The notes below the pieces were generated by a model. The model made no database searches. It worked only from the letters and a program-made list of their open reading frames with translations, and was not told the DNA's origin. From assembly GCF_003149025.1 (NCBI RefSeq), contig NZ_QGDV01000007.1, forward strand, positions 100,007 to 164,006: a stretch of 64,000 nucleotides of DNA. Direction: 5' to 3'. Below are positions 25,920-34,637 of the stretch, piece by piece. Position numbers and translations under genes: made by a program. This DNA is from Rathayibacter iranicus NCPPB 2253 = VKM Ac-1602. Lineage in GTDB: Bacteria > Actinomycetota > Actinomycetes > Actinomycetales > Microbacteriaceae. Each line of letters opens with the position of its first letter. Position 1 is the first letter of the stretch.

Positions 25920-26381
25920 TTAGCGGCGCGGGGTCAGGGTGTGAAGGAGTGTGGGGAGTTCGACGTCTGTCCACCTGGAGGGGGAGGGATCGCGGAGGGC
26001 AAGGGGGCGCCACGGGCGGAGCCTGCGGAGGCGCTGCACACGGCGGAGGTCACGGCGGAGACCGGCAGCGTCGTGGTAGCCCGAGAGGCGCGCAATGCGG
26101 CTGAGTTCGGCCGAGCCGGCGGCCTTCGCCAGAAGCAATTCGGCAAGTTCGAGGCGGCGCGACGCGAGGTGCGCCGCCACGGGCAACCCGTAAAAACGGC
26201 GGAACCGGCGACGGAGTACGGCGGGCGCGATCTTTAACTCCCTGCCGAGGCGACTGATCGTGAATCCCCGGTCGACGTAACGCTCGTTCACCAGGGCGGC
26301 GACGGCCATCGCCAGGACATCGTGTCGACGGCTGGTCGACCGAACCGGCCGTGTGTCAGCCGCGCTCCGCAGGAATCTCAT
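25920..26381 (-). CDS. stand-alone AraC-type helix-turn-helix protein
   Basis: This 153-residue protein consists only of an AraC-type DNA-binding domain: VNERYVDRGFTISRLGRELKIAPAVLRRRF (first HTH), ASRRLELAELLLAKAAGS, ARLSGYHDAAGLRRDLRRV (second HTH). It lacks the sensor domain seen in its relatives. The ATG at 26381 overlaps the stop of the preceding full-length regulator (ATGA), so both are made from one message. It could form mixed complexes with, or compete with, the full-length protein. Confidence 0.7.
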   Translation of the reverse strand: MRFLRSAADTRPVRSTSRRHDVLAMAVAALVNERYVDRGFTISRLGRELKIAPAVLRRRFRRFYGLPVAAHLASRRLELAELLLAKAAGSAELSRIARLSGYHDAAGLRRDLRRVQRLRRLRPWRPLALRDPSPSRWTDVELPTLLHTLTPRR

Positions 26382-27394
26382 GCTGAGGAGACGGTTCGCA
26401 GCAACCCTGTGTCACGGTGTGGCGCGGTCCGCGCGAGGTCTGACGCGGGCGTTTCGTCATCGCCGTCGGCGCTCGTTCGGCGCCGCCCCGGTGTCCGGTC
26501 GCCGATCTTCGTCACCGCCCGCCGTAGCGCGCGGACGTCGCGGAAACCGGAAAGCCGGGCGATCTCCGTCTGGGTGAACGAGGAGCCCTCCGCGTTCCGG
26601 GCCAGATAGGTCCGCGCAATCCGCACGCGCTCGGCCGTGAGCGAGGCTTTGGCGGTGGAGCCCGCCTGCGCGAACACGTGGCGCAGGTTGCGCGGCGAGG
26701 TGCTGATCGCCGCGGCGAGCAATTCGACGTCGAAGTCCGGATCCGTTGCTTTCGCTGCGATCATCCGCATGGCACTGCGGTGGAGGGCGCTCGACGCAGT
26801 CATGAGCCAGGGCGACGTGGTCTCGAGCGCCTGGAGGAGGAGCGCGGTCATCAGGTGCCGCACCCCCGTCGCGAAGTCTGAGAATCCAGCGTCTTGCACG
26901 CTCATTCCTGAGTTCAACGCGGCGTTCGAGGTAGCGGCGACGGCATCGCGGTATTCCTTCGCTGGCGCGACGAAGATCTTGCCCGCGGCGAGCTCGTCGC
27001 GGGCGGCCCGCGGGAGGACGTCGAGGTCGTAGTCGAGTTCGTAGCGAGCGGTCGGCGAGGTGGAGGTGAACCGGAAGGAGTGTTCGCCTCCTGGGAGGAC
27101 CGCCACGTCTCCCGCGCCGAGTTCTGCCGGCTGATCCCAGGAGTCCGATTCGATCGTCGCAGTTCCCTCTATCTGGAGCAGCACAAGGGCATTCAAGGCG
27201 TGGCGGGTGACCCGGTAGGAGGCGCCGGTGTGCCAGACGCGGGCCATACGGAGGTCGGGGAGAACGATTTCGTCGGCGACGAGACGGACCTCGGGTTCGT
27301 CATCGCTGCTCTCGACCATATTTCGGTCGGCAAGCCAGCTCAGCGCCTCCGGACCGCGAAGGGAGTATTTGTATCGTGGCGTCTCAGTGGGCAT
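26378..27394 (-). CDS. AraC-like transcriptional regulator (paralogue 3)
   Basis: This 338-residue protein has the shared N-terminus (SLRGPEALSWLADRN), the cupin-like sensor (MARVWHTGASYRVTRHALNALVLLQIEG), a helical middle (TGVRHLMTALLLQALE) and the HTH region (VELLAAAISTSPRNLRHVFA, then IARLSGFRDVRALRRAV). The ATG at 27394 follows GAAAGGAAAG. It overlaps the HTH-only gene downstream. The nearest possible targets are the proteases and the Tat-exported proteins, but nothing in the sequence proves this. Confidence 0.78.
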   Translation of the reverse strand: MPTETPRYKYSLRGPEALSWLADRNMVESSDDEPEVRLVADEIVLPDLRMARVWHTGASYRVTRHALNALVLLQIEGTATIESDSWDQPAELGAGDVAVLPGGEHSFRFTSTSPTARYELDYDLDVLPRAARDELAAGKIFVAPAKEYRDAVAATSNAALNSGMSVQDAGFSDFATGVRHLMTALLLQALETTSPWLMTASSALHRSAMRMIAAKATDPDFDVELLAAAISTSPRNLRHVFAQAGSTAKASLTAERVRIARTYLARNAEGSSFTQTEIARLSGFRDVRALRRAVTKIGDRTPGRRRTSADGDDETPASDLARTAPHRDTGLLRTVSSA

Positions 27395-28132
27395 GGACTT
27401 TCCTTTCTTGTCGATGTTTGGTAACGACGATTGCTCGACCGTGTGGAAGGTCGACTGCCGTGATTGGTTCTGCTTACACCTTGACGACGGAGGCCTGTCA
27501 AATACATATTTCGGCAATGACATGGGCGTTTTGCGGCGATTGACGGCTGCGTTCGCGTAAATCAAAGTTGTCGACAAAACGTCGTCGCAGAAGCCTCTAA
27601 GAAAGGCGGATATTCGCACATTGCGAATAGCTCACGGAATATGGAGAACTCTCCGGACACCTCCAGATGGCGCGAATTGCCGGAAAGTGAAGACGTCTTT
27701 GCGCCAGAACGTCGCGGGAACCATCGCCGTGGCATATAAACGGCCAGCAGGAGCGTGCTCTCGGTCGCCGTTCGGGCGACTTCCGAGACACCGCGGACAG
27801 CGGATCAGCACCACGACGGTGGTCGGTGCCTCCACGCCCACGGCCGGAGGCACATACGGCGGCGATCATCTTCGACGGCGGAGGGTCCCAGCGGAGACCT
27901 CAGCAGCGACCGAAAGCGTCTACTCTCGGCGCTCGGCGAGTCCATTCCTCAGGTATTGGTCATCGCCTCGAATACCGAACACGAGACCATCTCCGTCCGA
28001 TTCTCCCCGTCGCTCCGTTGTCCCGAGGACATTCCCTCAGACGCAATCGAAAGCGCACCGTCCGAGCGGCCCCGCATGTCACAGGGCCGCCGTCGCGACT
28101 CCTCCCGACGTCCCTCCTGCGCTCACCGAGGA
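27395..28132. other. 738-base intergenic stretch
   Basis: No convincing gene is visible. The part at 27440-27660 is comparatively AT-rich and likely holds the promoter of the minus-strand regulator pair. Plus-strand ATGGGCGTTTTGCGG at 27522 faintly resembles the protease block but lacks the -10-like element at the proper distance. Confidence 0.4.
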
Positions 28133-29140
28133 TTATTGGGCAGAGGCAATACGCGTCGCGAACCGGGCCGCAGTATCCCCTTCTCCTTGACGCCCGTCGG
28201 CATTCCGGCTCGATTCCGCGACGCGTCGAATGTGGTGCGCTCGGTGGAGTGAGAGAAGTTCCCCGGATGCCGGCTCGCCTAGTGCCCGGAATGCATCTCG
28301 CAATGCGCGCGAAGAGGGGAAGCCGGCGCGACGCGCGACGTCGTCTATTCCCAGTCCCCGGTGCGTCTCGAGGATCTGGCGGGCAACACGGGTCCGCTCA
28401 CGGCGGATGGCTTGCCGCGGAGTGAGCGCCCGTTCGGCGAAGGCAACCTGGAGCCAGCGCGGCGTCATCCGCTGGGTTGCCGCGAGGGCTGCGACATCGA
28501 AGGAGGGGTCGGTGCAGGAGCGGCGGATCTCCTCGAGCGCGCGGTCCACGATCGAGTCGGACGGCGGCTCGTTCGCCTCGACCAGCACCGCGGCGACCAG
28601 GTTCTCGAGCGCCGCGCGGGTGAAGGACCAGGTCGTGTCGCGGCGCTCCCCACGGGAAGCGAGCGTCGCATTCGCGAGAGAGAGCAGCCACGGGAGGGAG
28701 TCGAGGTCGGGACCGAGCCAGTGCAACCCGTCGGCCACCGAGACGCCGTAGCGCCGAGAGAAGGATTCGCTCACCCGCAACTCGATCGAGCCGACCGAGT
28801 TCTCGACCTCGACCGTCGTCGCCCCGTCGAGCGTGTCGATAAAGCCCTCCCCCTTGCCCACCTCGATCGACGTCGCTACTCGCGTAACCCGGATCCGCCC
28901 CTCCACAACCAAACTGATCGCACTCCCACCGCCGCCGGCTCGCCGGGTGAGAGCGGAGGCGTCGTGCCAGAGCCGCGCGACCGCGAAAGTGCGGCCCCGG
29001 ATGACGTCGCCGCCCGCCCGCATCCGCGGCGACTCACTCGTCACGTCATAGCCGAGGCCCGCCATCCACTGCATCGCGGGCTCCCCCTGCACGGCAACGC
29101 GACGGTCAACCGACTCGGCCTCTCCTGGATTACGCAGCAC
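28133..29140 (-). CDS. AraC-like transcriptional regulator (paralogue 4)
   Basis: This 335-residue protein contains VQGEPAMQWMAGLGYDV, the sensor (VARLWHDASALTRRAGGGGSAISLVVEG) and HTH elements (VAALAATQRMTPRWLQVAFAE, DDVARRAGFPSSRALRDAF). It is divergent from the Tat-exported protein gene at 29442, with 301 bases between, a usual arrangement for a regulator and its target. A GTG at 29140 is the longest start and an internal start is possible. A long tail follows the HTH. Confidence 0.75.
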   Translation of the reverse strand: MLRNPGEAESVDRRVAVQGEPAMQWMAGLGYDVTSESPRMRAGGDVIRGRTFAVARLWHDASALTRRAGGGGSAISLVVEGRIRVTRVATSIEVGKGEGFIDTLDGATTVEVENSVGSIELRVSESFSRRYGVSVADGLHWLGPDLDSLPWLLSLANATLASRGERRDTTWSFTRAALENLVAAVLVEANEPPSDSIVDRALEEIRRSCTDPSFDVAALAATQRMTPRWLQVAFAERALTPRQAIRRERTRVARQILETHRGLGIDDVARRAGFPSSRALRDAFRALGEPASGELLSLHRAHHIRRVAESSRNADGRQGEGDTAARFATRIASAQ

Positions 29141-29441
29141 TCGGTACCCCTGTCCTCAGGACGCCCGATCGGCCGCGCGCCACCTCGATCACGCCCCATC
29201 GTGGCGAGGGATGCAGGGGGTGGACGCCAACGCGAAGTCGTGGCGACGTCGATCCGAACGCGGCCGGGCGGCCGGGCCTGCTTGGGGGTCACGTTTTCGC
29301 GGCCTGGCAGTCCTTTCGACCCATAGCGGCAGACGCGCCAGCGCTTTCCGGCCGATATTCGGGCCTGAGAGTGCTTCGGGCGGGGAGCACTGGCAACACT
29401 GCCTCTTGTCCGTACACACCGATAGAAAGTTCGAGCATCAC

Positions 29442-30089
29442 ATGCCGAAGAAGACCCGCGACGTCATCGTCGCTTCGTCCGACTGGACCGTTCCCTCCGC
29501 CGACGGCGTTCACCGCCGCACGATCGTGAAGGGCGCAGCCTGGACCGTTCCGGTTGTGGCCGTTGCGATGGCTACGCCGGCTGCTGCCGCGTCGGAAGCA
29601 TTTGTCTGCCCCACCGTGCCGGCCTCTTCCGGGTGGACGAAGCCAGTCACTAGTGGTACCTCAACTGGCCCGGGAGTCTATGAGTGGTCGACCGACGGCA
29701 CTGAGTGGCAAAACACGAAGGATTCGACAAAAGCAGATTCCTTCAGCTACTACATTGAGTTCTCCTTCAAGGGCGTTGCCGGCCATAGCTATACCTTCAA
29801 CTGGTCGGCTTACGCAAGTGGCGCTAGGAATACTGCCAACTACGCCGCCTACGACGTTACAATCGGCGGAAATCAGGTTTACACGGCATCGACAGACGGC
29901 AACTACGGAGGGGGTGCTTCATTCATCGACCCCAACACGAAGGCTCGGGTCTCCGCGTCGAAGACGTTCACGCCGACGACTGACGGCACCTACACATTCC
30001 GTTACACGGTCCGTCTTTCACAGCTGGCGAGCACGCAAGACGCGAACCACGATGTCTGGATCAAGATGCCGACACTGACCTGCTCCTAA
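29442..30089 (+). CDS. Tat-exported beta-rich protein (family member A)
   Basis: This 215-residue precursor starts MPKKTRDVIVASSDWTVPS and has the twin-arginine signal HRRTIVKGAAWTVPVVAVAM, cut near ATPAAAAS. The mature part is rich in Thr, Ser, Tyr and Asn, begins VCPTVPASSGW and ends with PTLTC, giving one probable disulfide. It has the look of a jelly-roll or carbohydrate-binding beta sandwich, but no family is recognised. GAAAG 14 bases upstream is the best ribosome site. Its closest relative lies at 31908. Confidence 0.75.
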   Translation: MPKKTRDVIVASSDWTVPSADGVHRRTIVKGAAWTVPVVAVAMATPAAAASEAFVCPTVPASSGWTKPVTSGTSTGPGVYEWSTDGTEWQNTKDSTKADSFSYYIEFSFKGVAGHSYTFNWSAYASGARNTANYAAYDVTIGGNQVYTASTDGNYGGGASFIDPNTKARVSASKTFTPTTDGTYTFRYTVRLSQLASTQDANHDVWIKMPTLTCS

Positions 30090-30098
30090 AGCCTCTCG

Positions 30099-30133
30099 CG
30101 GGTGCGCCTTATCTGTATATCGGCGCGCACCCG
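30099..30133 (+). terminator. terminator hairpin after Tat protein A
   Basis: CGGGTGCGCC (30099-30108) pairs with GGCGCGCACCCG (30122-30133) around a 13-base AT-rich loop, with a 2-base bulge, just after the stop at 30089. Confidence 0.55.
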
Positions 30134-30417
30134 GTGAGCTCGTCGTCTCTGATCTCGCCCTGGCCGGCCGCGGCAGCTTTCTAGCTGTACCATATAGGCT
30201 GGTTTGTTGATGTGTGACGTCTCGCCGTCGTCGGCAAAACGAGATGAGGACCTCCCGGTTCAGGGTGGAGCTGCCACGGCTTCGATTCTGGCCAGGAGGT
30301 CCTCGCGTCCCACGCGTACAAGTCTTACCCTGCCGCGGCTGCATGTAGCTAGCGTGCTACTGATCAAGTCTTTGAGATTAGTGAGCGGGCTCCAAAATGC
30401 AAGTGACTGTCACAAGT

Positions 30418-30602
30418 GGACGTTCGGGAGTTCCCGCGTCTTGGCAAATTCCTTTTCGGTGATCGCGGTGAAATCGAACCCTTTCGGGTAGGACTCGCGG
30501 ATAAACCCATTCGTGTTCTCGTTCGTCCCTCTGCTGCCAGCACGAAGGCGGATCGAGGAGATTGACTTAGCATCCGGTCGCCACGGTGAGTTGGCGATGT
30601 AA
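30418..30602 (-). pseudogene. IS30-family transposase remnant (C-terminal)
   Basis: Reading the minus strand gives QLTVATGC, a stop, then VNLLDPPSCWQQR and, after a one-base shift, RGTNENTNGFIRESYPKGF. This is the conserved last part of IS30 transposases, including the catalytic Glu in ENTNG. The stop and frameshift show it is dead. A 10-bp inverted repeat (GAGGACCTCC 30246-30255, GGAGGTCCTC 30295-30304) nearby may be another mobile-element trace. Confidence 0.7.
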
Positions 30603-30677
30603 GGCTATTTCTGTTCCTTGAGGTTTATTCAGGACGGTTGATTAGTAGACGGTCGATGCGCGCGGCATAACTAAAAA

Positions 30678-30721
30678 TGGCGGTTCTTCTTGGAGGATTA
30701 GTCCACCAAAGAAAACCGCCA
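30678..30721 (+). repeat. inverted repeat before the IS5-type transposase
   Basis: Arms 30678-30693 (TGGCGGTTCTTCTTGG) and 30706-30721 (CCAAAGAAAACCGCCA) pair with two mismatches and end 4 bases before the transposase start. It probably marks the end of the insertion sequence or blocks read-through translation. Confidence 0.5.
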
Positions 30722-30724
30722 CGG

Positions 30725-31510
30725 ATGTACCATACGACAGGTTTCACGACGACGGAAATAACGAAACTGTGTGCGCTGGTCGCGCCGCACGTCTCGAGCC
30801 GGAAACGAACGACGGAACGGAAGTCAGCCCTGAGCTTCTTCCGATCCGTCGCAATAACTCTCGCTTATCTTCGGCGCAATCATGTTCAGCACGAGTTAGC
30901 GGAAATGTTTGGTGCTTCACAAGCGACAATTTCCCGCATCATCGCGGCGTTCGTTCCTGCGCTAACGGCCGCGCTGGCCGACTGGGTCCCGGCTGTTTAT
31001 GATTTCGACTCGAACGGCCAGTACATCTGCTGGTCCTGGCAGAACCGCCCAGAACTGTACTCCGGGAAACACAAGAGAACCGGCGTCATCGTGCAGGTCG
31101 CGCGCACTCTCGGTGGTCAACTGGCCTGGGTCTCCGATCCGCTGCCCGACAGCGTCCACGACGCGAAAGCGCTCCAAGAGTCCGGGTTCCTCGACACGGG
31201 GAACGGCGAGCCACGCCATTTTGAAAACCGAGGCTACAACAGGACTCGGAATGATCACCCCCAAAAGAAACCCGTCGGCCACGAACTAACCGACGAGGTG
31301 CCCGGACAGGGCGTGCAACGGCACATTTGCCGCGTCGTTGGACACACTCACTGCGACCCGGATCAGGGCGGCCGGCTCGGTTGGTTCGACTGGGCGTCGC
31401 CAGACATGCATATTCCGGCCGTGTTGGCGCTATTTCGGCAACTACCTGCAAAGGAAGACCAGCGGCGATGAAACGTTACAACTCGTACTCGCTACAGCGA
31501 AGGCTCGAGA
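30725..31510 (+). pseudogene. IS5-family transposase, frameshifted
   Basis: From the ATG at 30725 the protein begins MYHTTGFTTTEITKLCALV, then has a HTH (ELAEMFGASQATISRII) and the DDE-type core (YSGKHKRTGVIVQVARTLGGQ, SDPLPDSVHDAKALQESG) of IS5-like (HARBI1/DDE_4) transposases. Near 31220 the frame breaks: GLGMITPKRNP is in one frame, KKPVGHELTDE in another and the usual WRxxxxDYRRP-like end (WRYFGNYLQRK) in a third. It is a dead copy, inserted among Tat-protein genes. Confidence 0.75.
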
Positions 31511-31640
31511 ACGCGCACGAAGACGATCAACGCCTTCGCTTTCAGCGTCTCTTCCAACTGGACCATCCGCCCTAACGACGGCCTCCATCACCACGCGATC
31601 ATCGCGACCTCCGCCAGAGCTAGGGCCTGTAGCGCCCTCG
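31511..31640 (+). pseudogene. decayed signal-peptide region of a Tat-protein paralogue
   Basis: In one frame this reads TKTINAF, then SSNWTIRPNDGLHHHAIIA. It lines up at protein level with TSDWTIPSEDGLHRRTIVK of the intact gene at 31908, and most bases also match over about 57 positions. It looks like the remains of another family member, cut by the IS5-type element just upstream. A chance match within the transposase end is less likely but possible. Confidence 0.5.
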
Positions 31641-31907
31641 GTGGCGTTCAGGGGTCCGTTTTCAACGCCGCTGGGACCTCTTTCACAATGAGACCAGGCA
31701 GAGCACCACCTGGCATCCACAGTCCATTCGCGTATTTTATGACATTTTTGGAAGTCTCGGGGCACTTTTCGGCTAATAAGCCAGGTACGCCAACGCGAAC
31801 CCACTTCGACTTCGACGCGAACAGGATCGGGATCCCGGCCCCACTCGAGACCGGCCCGGCAGACACTTTCGGCAGTCAGATAGACAATTACCGAAAGTTG
31901 AGCATCC

Positions 31908-32582
31908 ATGACCAAGAAGACCCGCGACCTCATCGTCACGACATCCGACTGGACCATCCCCTCCGAAGACGGCCTCCACCGCCGCACGATCGTGAAGGGC
32001 GCCGCCTGGACCGTCCCCGTCGTCGCCGTCGCGATGGCCACCCCCGCCGCCGCAGCGTCGAACCCAGTGGCGTGCCCCACCGTGCCGCCCGCCTCGGCAT
32101 GGGCCCTCTCCTCGACCCAGGGCAACATTCAAGCTGGAACCGGAGCGCCGACCCGCAACGGATCGAAGGGCAACGAATGGTTCGACTACATCGAACCCGC
32201 GACGAACACGGGTAATGCCGGATCGACCTTCACCACAAACATCACGGTCACACCAGGACAGGTCCTGACCTTCAGCTTCTCCGCGGCGGCATCCCGCGGT
32301 ACGGGCGGGAACCAGGCTCCGACGGCGGCCATCTACTCGTTCGGAGTCCTCGCGAACAATTCGCTCAGCGAGCTGATCTCCAGCACGAGTCAGGACGGAA
32401 GCACTCCGAACTCTCCCTCCAACAATCCGTTCACCGTGTACACGCAGAGGACCGCCAGCTACACCGTCCCGGCAGGAGTAACCAGCATTCAGCTCCAGAT
32501 GAAGTTCTCCCACAACGGAGTAACGGACAATCAGGTCAGCGACGAGTTGGGGGTGACGGCACCGACTGTCACCTGCGGCTGA
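31908..32582 (+). CDS. Tat-exported beta-rich protein (family member B)
   Basis: This 224-residue precursor is a paralogue of the gene at 29442, with an almost identical N-terminus (MTKKTRDLIVTTSDWTIPS) and Tat signal (HRRTIVKGAAWTVPVVAVAM). The mature part begins VACPTVPPASAW and ends APTVTCG. The middle differs, with runs of short beta strands (FTTNITVTPGQVLTFSFSAAAS, YTVPAGVTSIQLQMKFS), as in secreted carbohydrate-binding or adhesin-like domains. The signal is well conserved while the mature domain varies. The function is unknown. Confidence 0.75.
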   Translation: MTKKTRDLIVTTSDWTIPSEDGLHRRTIVKGAAWTVPVVAVAMATPAAAASNPVACPTVPPASAWALSSTQGNIQAGTGAPTRNGSKGNEWFDYIEPATNTGNAGSTFTTNITVTPGQVLTFSFSAAASRGTGGNQAPTAAIYSFGVLANNSLSELISSTSQDGSTPNSPSNNPFTVYTQRTASYTVPAGVTSIQLQMKFSHNGVTDNQVSDELGVTAPTVTCG

Positions 32583-33129
32583 GCGAGGTGACGAGTGGCT
32601 GCACAACGCGGTCGCCCAGCCTGATCGAGGCGCACCGCATCGACTGCGAGACACTCGCCAGGCGTTTCTCCGGGTGACGGCAACTGCGCCGCCTCTCGGA
32701 AGGACGGAGGAGGTCGGAGCCCTGGCTCCGACCTCCTCCGTCTCTGGGGTGTGTTCACGAGACGAGGGCTCGAGATCGTCACGCTGCCGCTTGACTCCAC
32801 GTTCTTTAACGGCAGCCCCATCCCGGCACAGCGCTCGTGCCGACCGCCGCCGGGCAGATGGCCTCACGCGGGATCCTTTTCCCTCCGCGAGGAGAACCAT
32901 ATATTTATGGTAAACAGACTCGGTGTGAATCTCTGTATGGCCATTTTCAGAAGTTGATCCCGCGAAATACAGCGGTTGAAGCGGTCGTCAGTCGCGAGAT
33001 GACAGCCCTCCGGGCACATCCCGGCCGCAGTTGTCGCCTTTTGCAGAACACTGTCACTCGTGTCCGCATGGCTCGCGGGCCTAAGCTGGCGAAACTTTGT
33101 TGCAATTTCTGTACCCAGAAGGCGAAGAA
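32583..33129. other. intergenic stretch of about 550 bases after Tat protein B
   Basis: Apart from the terminator at 32704-32741, I see no gene. The part 32880-32960 is AT-rich for this genome (CATATATTTATGG) and could hold a promoter for the broken gene that follows. Confidence 0.4.
32704..32741 (+). terminator. perfect 18-bp stem terminator
   Basis: ACGGAGGAGGTCGGAGCC (32704-32721) and its exact complement (32724-32741) form a stem with a 2-base loop, 122 bases after the Tat protein B stop. No U-tract follows. Confidence 0.65.
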
Positions 33130-33605
33130 ACCCGTGCTTACCCACTCACCCGAATCTCCCCTGCCCTCGTCCGCCTACACGTCACCGCCGGGGACCGTCA
33201 TCCCAAGGACACGACCTTGACACCGGCGGTGTGGACCACCCCGGTGATCTCAAAAATCACCTTCGCGCCTGCCATCGCCTCGTCAAGCCAGCCCCTGCTG
33301 GCCTTCACGCAGGCGGAGTACCGCGGCACCGCCTGTACGACGTCCCGCGGGTACAGCTCCGCCGCTTGTCTGACGGGTGCACTCCCGTCCAAGGCGCGCT
33401 CATCACCGTTACTCTCGCCGGCGGCTACACCTTCGTCACCGGCTCGACCACCTGCTCGGCGACGACCGATGCCCGGGGACTGGTCACCCTCCCGTGCATC
33501 GTGGTGCCCGTGATGGGCGGAGCCGGCTGCATCATCGGATGGAGCGACGGGATGTCGGTCTCGGCGCGCGTGTGCACACCGGCACCGACGGCGAAGCCCG
33601 GCTAA
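33130..33605 (+). pseudogene. broken paralogue of the Tat signal and Big-like domain of the 6.7-kb gene
   Basis: One frame reads PAVWTTPVISKITFAPAIAS, then LLAFTQAEYRGTACTT. After a shift near 33340 another frame continues VQLRRLSDGCTPVQ, ITVTLAGGYTFVTGSTT and TLPCIVVPVMGG to a stop at 33605. This lines up in order with residues about 31-130 of the repeat protein at 6685-8016 (AAPTLAFTQNSYSGKACETL, VQVRRTTDG, VTLADGYTFADGST, TLPGIKVP). The repeat part is absent. One frameshift would restore it. Confidence 0.7.
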
Positions 33606-33858
33606 TAGGCACTGCGAGGGCCCGGAGTTCCGCCCGGGAGGGGAGCCACGGCTACCGCAGGATGGCTGTGCAGGATCCTGCTTATGAAGACGGCTGGGCA
33701 CGGCCGTCTGCATGGAGAAGCTCCCGGGCTGCCCGTCTCCGCTCCTCCTGGGCTCGGGACCTGTTCGTAACCGAGGCTGGATGCGGTCAGCGGCGGCTTT
33801 TTAGGTCTTTTCGCGGCATCTGACCTCGGTAATGAACAGCCCGAGGGCAGAGCCGTTC

Positions 33859-33999
33859 CTAATTCAGGATGGATTCGATGTGGGGCCTCGAGATCCGCGT
33901 GATCTCGGGGCGCCGGCGACGTTCATCCTTCGTTGGGAACACAATCGATGCCGCGAGGACGAGGGCACCGGTCAGGACAGCGTTGCGGGTGCGGATCAC
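33859..33999 (-). pseudogene. membrane-fusion-protein stub coupled to lipoprotein L5
   Basis: A 46-codon reading frame starts with GTG at 33999, overlapping the L5 stop as GTGA, the same coupling as between L1 and the membrane fusion protein at 16080. The product begins with basic residues and one hydrophobic helix (AVLTGALVLAASIVF), as in the membrane-fusion N-terminus, then runs DERRRRPEITRIS to a stop at 33859. It looks like the remains of a second exporter operon. A small membrane peptide cannot be excluded. Confidence 0.5.
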
Positions 34000-34454
34000 T
34001 GGTCGCCGCCGTCCTCGCAGGCGTCGAGTTGGGAGTCGTCGATGTCGTCCGGGAGATCAGGCCAGTCGCCCGAGGCGGTCAGGTCGGGGACGGTCGCACC
34101 GTTCCTACGCAGGCAGTCGATCGTGAGCTGGTTGAGCACGCGGACCGCGGCATCCTCCTCGGCCGTGTAGGTGGGCTCCGCGCCGAGCTCGCTCCCGCAC
34201 GCGATCGAGACCTCGCCGAGGCGCGGGTCGTCGTCGTGCACGGCAGGTCCGTTATCGACGACGCCGCTGCGGGCGAGGCAGGCGGTGTACTCGTCATCCC
34301 ATTTCGCTGATCTCTGCTCGGCGGCGTCGCGCAGGGAGAGCGCCCGCTCCTTGGTCATGGGGACGGGCGGGGCGGCGGAGGTGCAGCCGGCGAGCAGGAC
34401 CGCGGCGAGCGCCGTCGCTGAGAGCAGGGCGACTCCGCGGAGGAGGGAGGTCAT
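33996..34454 (-). CDS. small lipoprotein L5
   Basis: This 152-residue precursor has a lipoprotein signal (ALLSATALAAVLLAGC, Cys 24), YTACLARSGV, SIACGSELGAEPTYTAEED, IDCLRRNGATVPDLTASGDW and an acidic tail. The cysteine spacing and the xPDLxAxGxW motif place it in the L1-L4 family though it is more divergent. The ATG at 34454 starts the signal directly. Together with the following stub it repeats the layout of the L1 exporter operon. Confidence 0.75.
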   Translation of the reverse strand: MTSLLRGVALLSATALAAVLLAGCTSAAPPVPMTKERALSLRDAAEQRSAKWDDEYTACLARSGVVDNGPAVHDDDPRLGEVSIACGSELGAEPTYTAEEDAAVRVLNQLTIDCLRRNGATVPDLTASGDWPDLPDDIDDSQLDACEDGGDQ

Positions 34455-34637
34455 GGTCGTTCCTTCGTGGTCGGGAGAAGAGGAGCGTGCGAATCCAGGT
34501 CCCGAGCGACCCCCTCAAGCGGAGCGCACGTCGATTCGGTCATCGCCGACCGCACCACTGTCACGACCGACGGAGGGAATTACCTGAGGAGTGCAAGCAG
34601 GTGGCGGGAAGCGACATCCCCGTGACACCTCAGGTCG

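Noticed and set aside
27480..27545. Seventh copy of the protease promoter block upstream of the regulator at 26378
   Set aside because: ATGGGCGTTTTGCGG is similar, but the -10-like decamer is absent at the 30-base distance.
27597..27869. 90-codon minus-strand frame in the gap between two regulators
   Set aside because: No ribosome site, no recognisable pattern, and overlapping frames of similar length on the other strand.
30246..30304. Complete IS element ends
   Set aside because: A 10-bp inverted repeat is present, but no matching transposase or target duplication could be tied to it.
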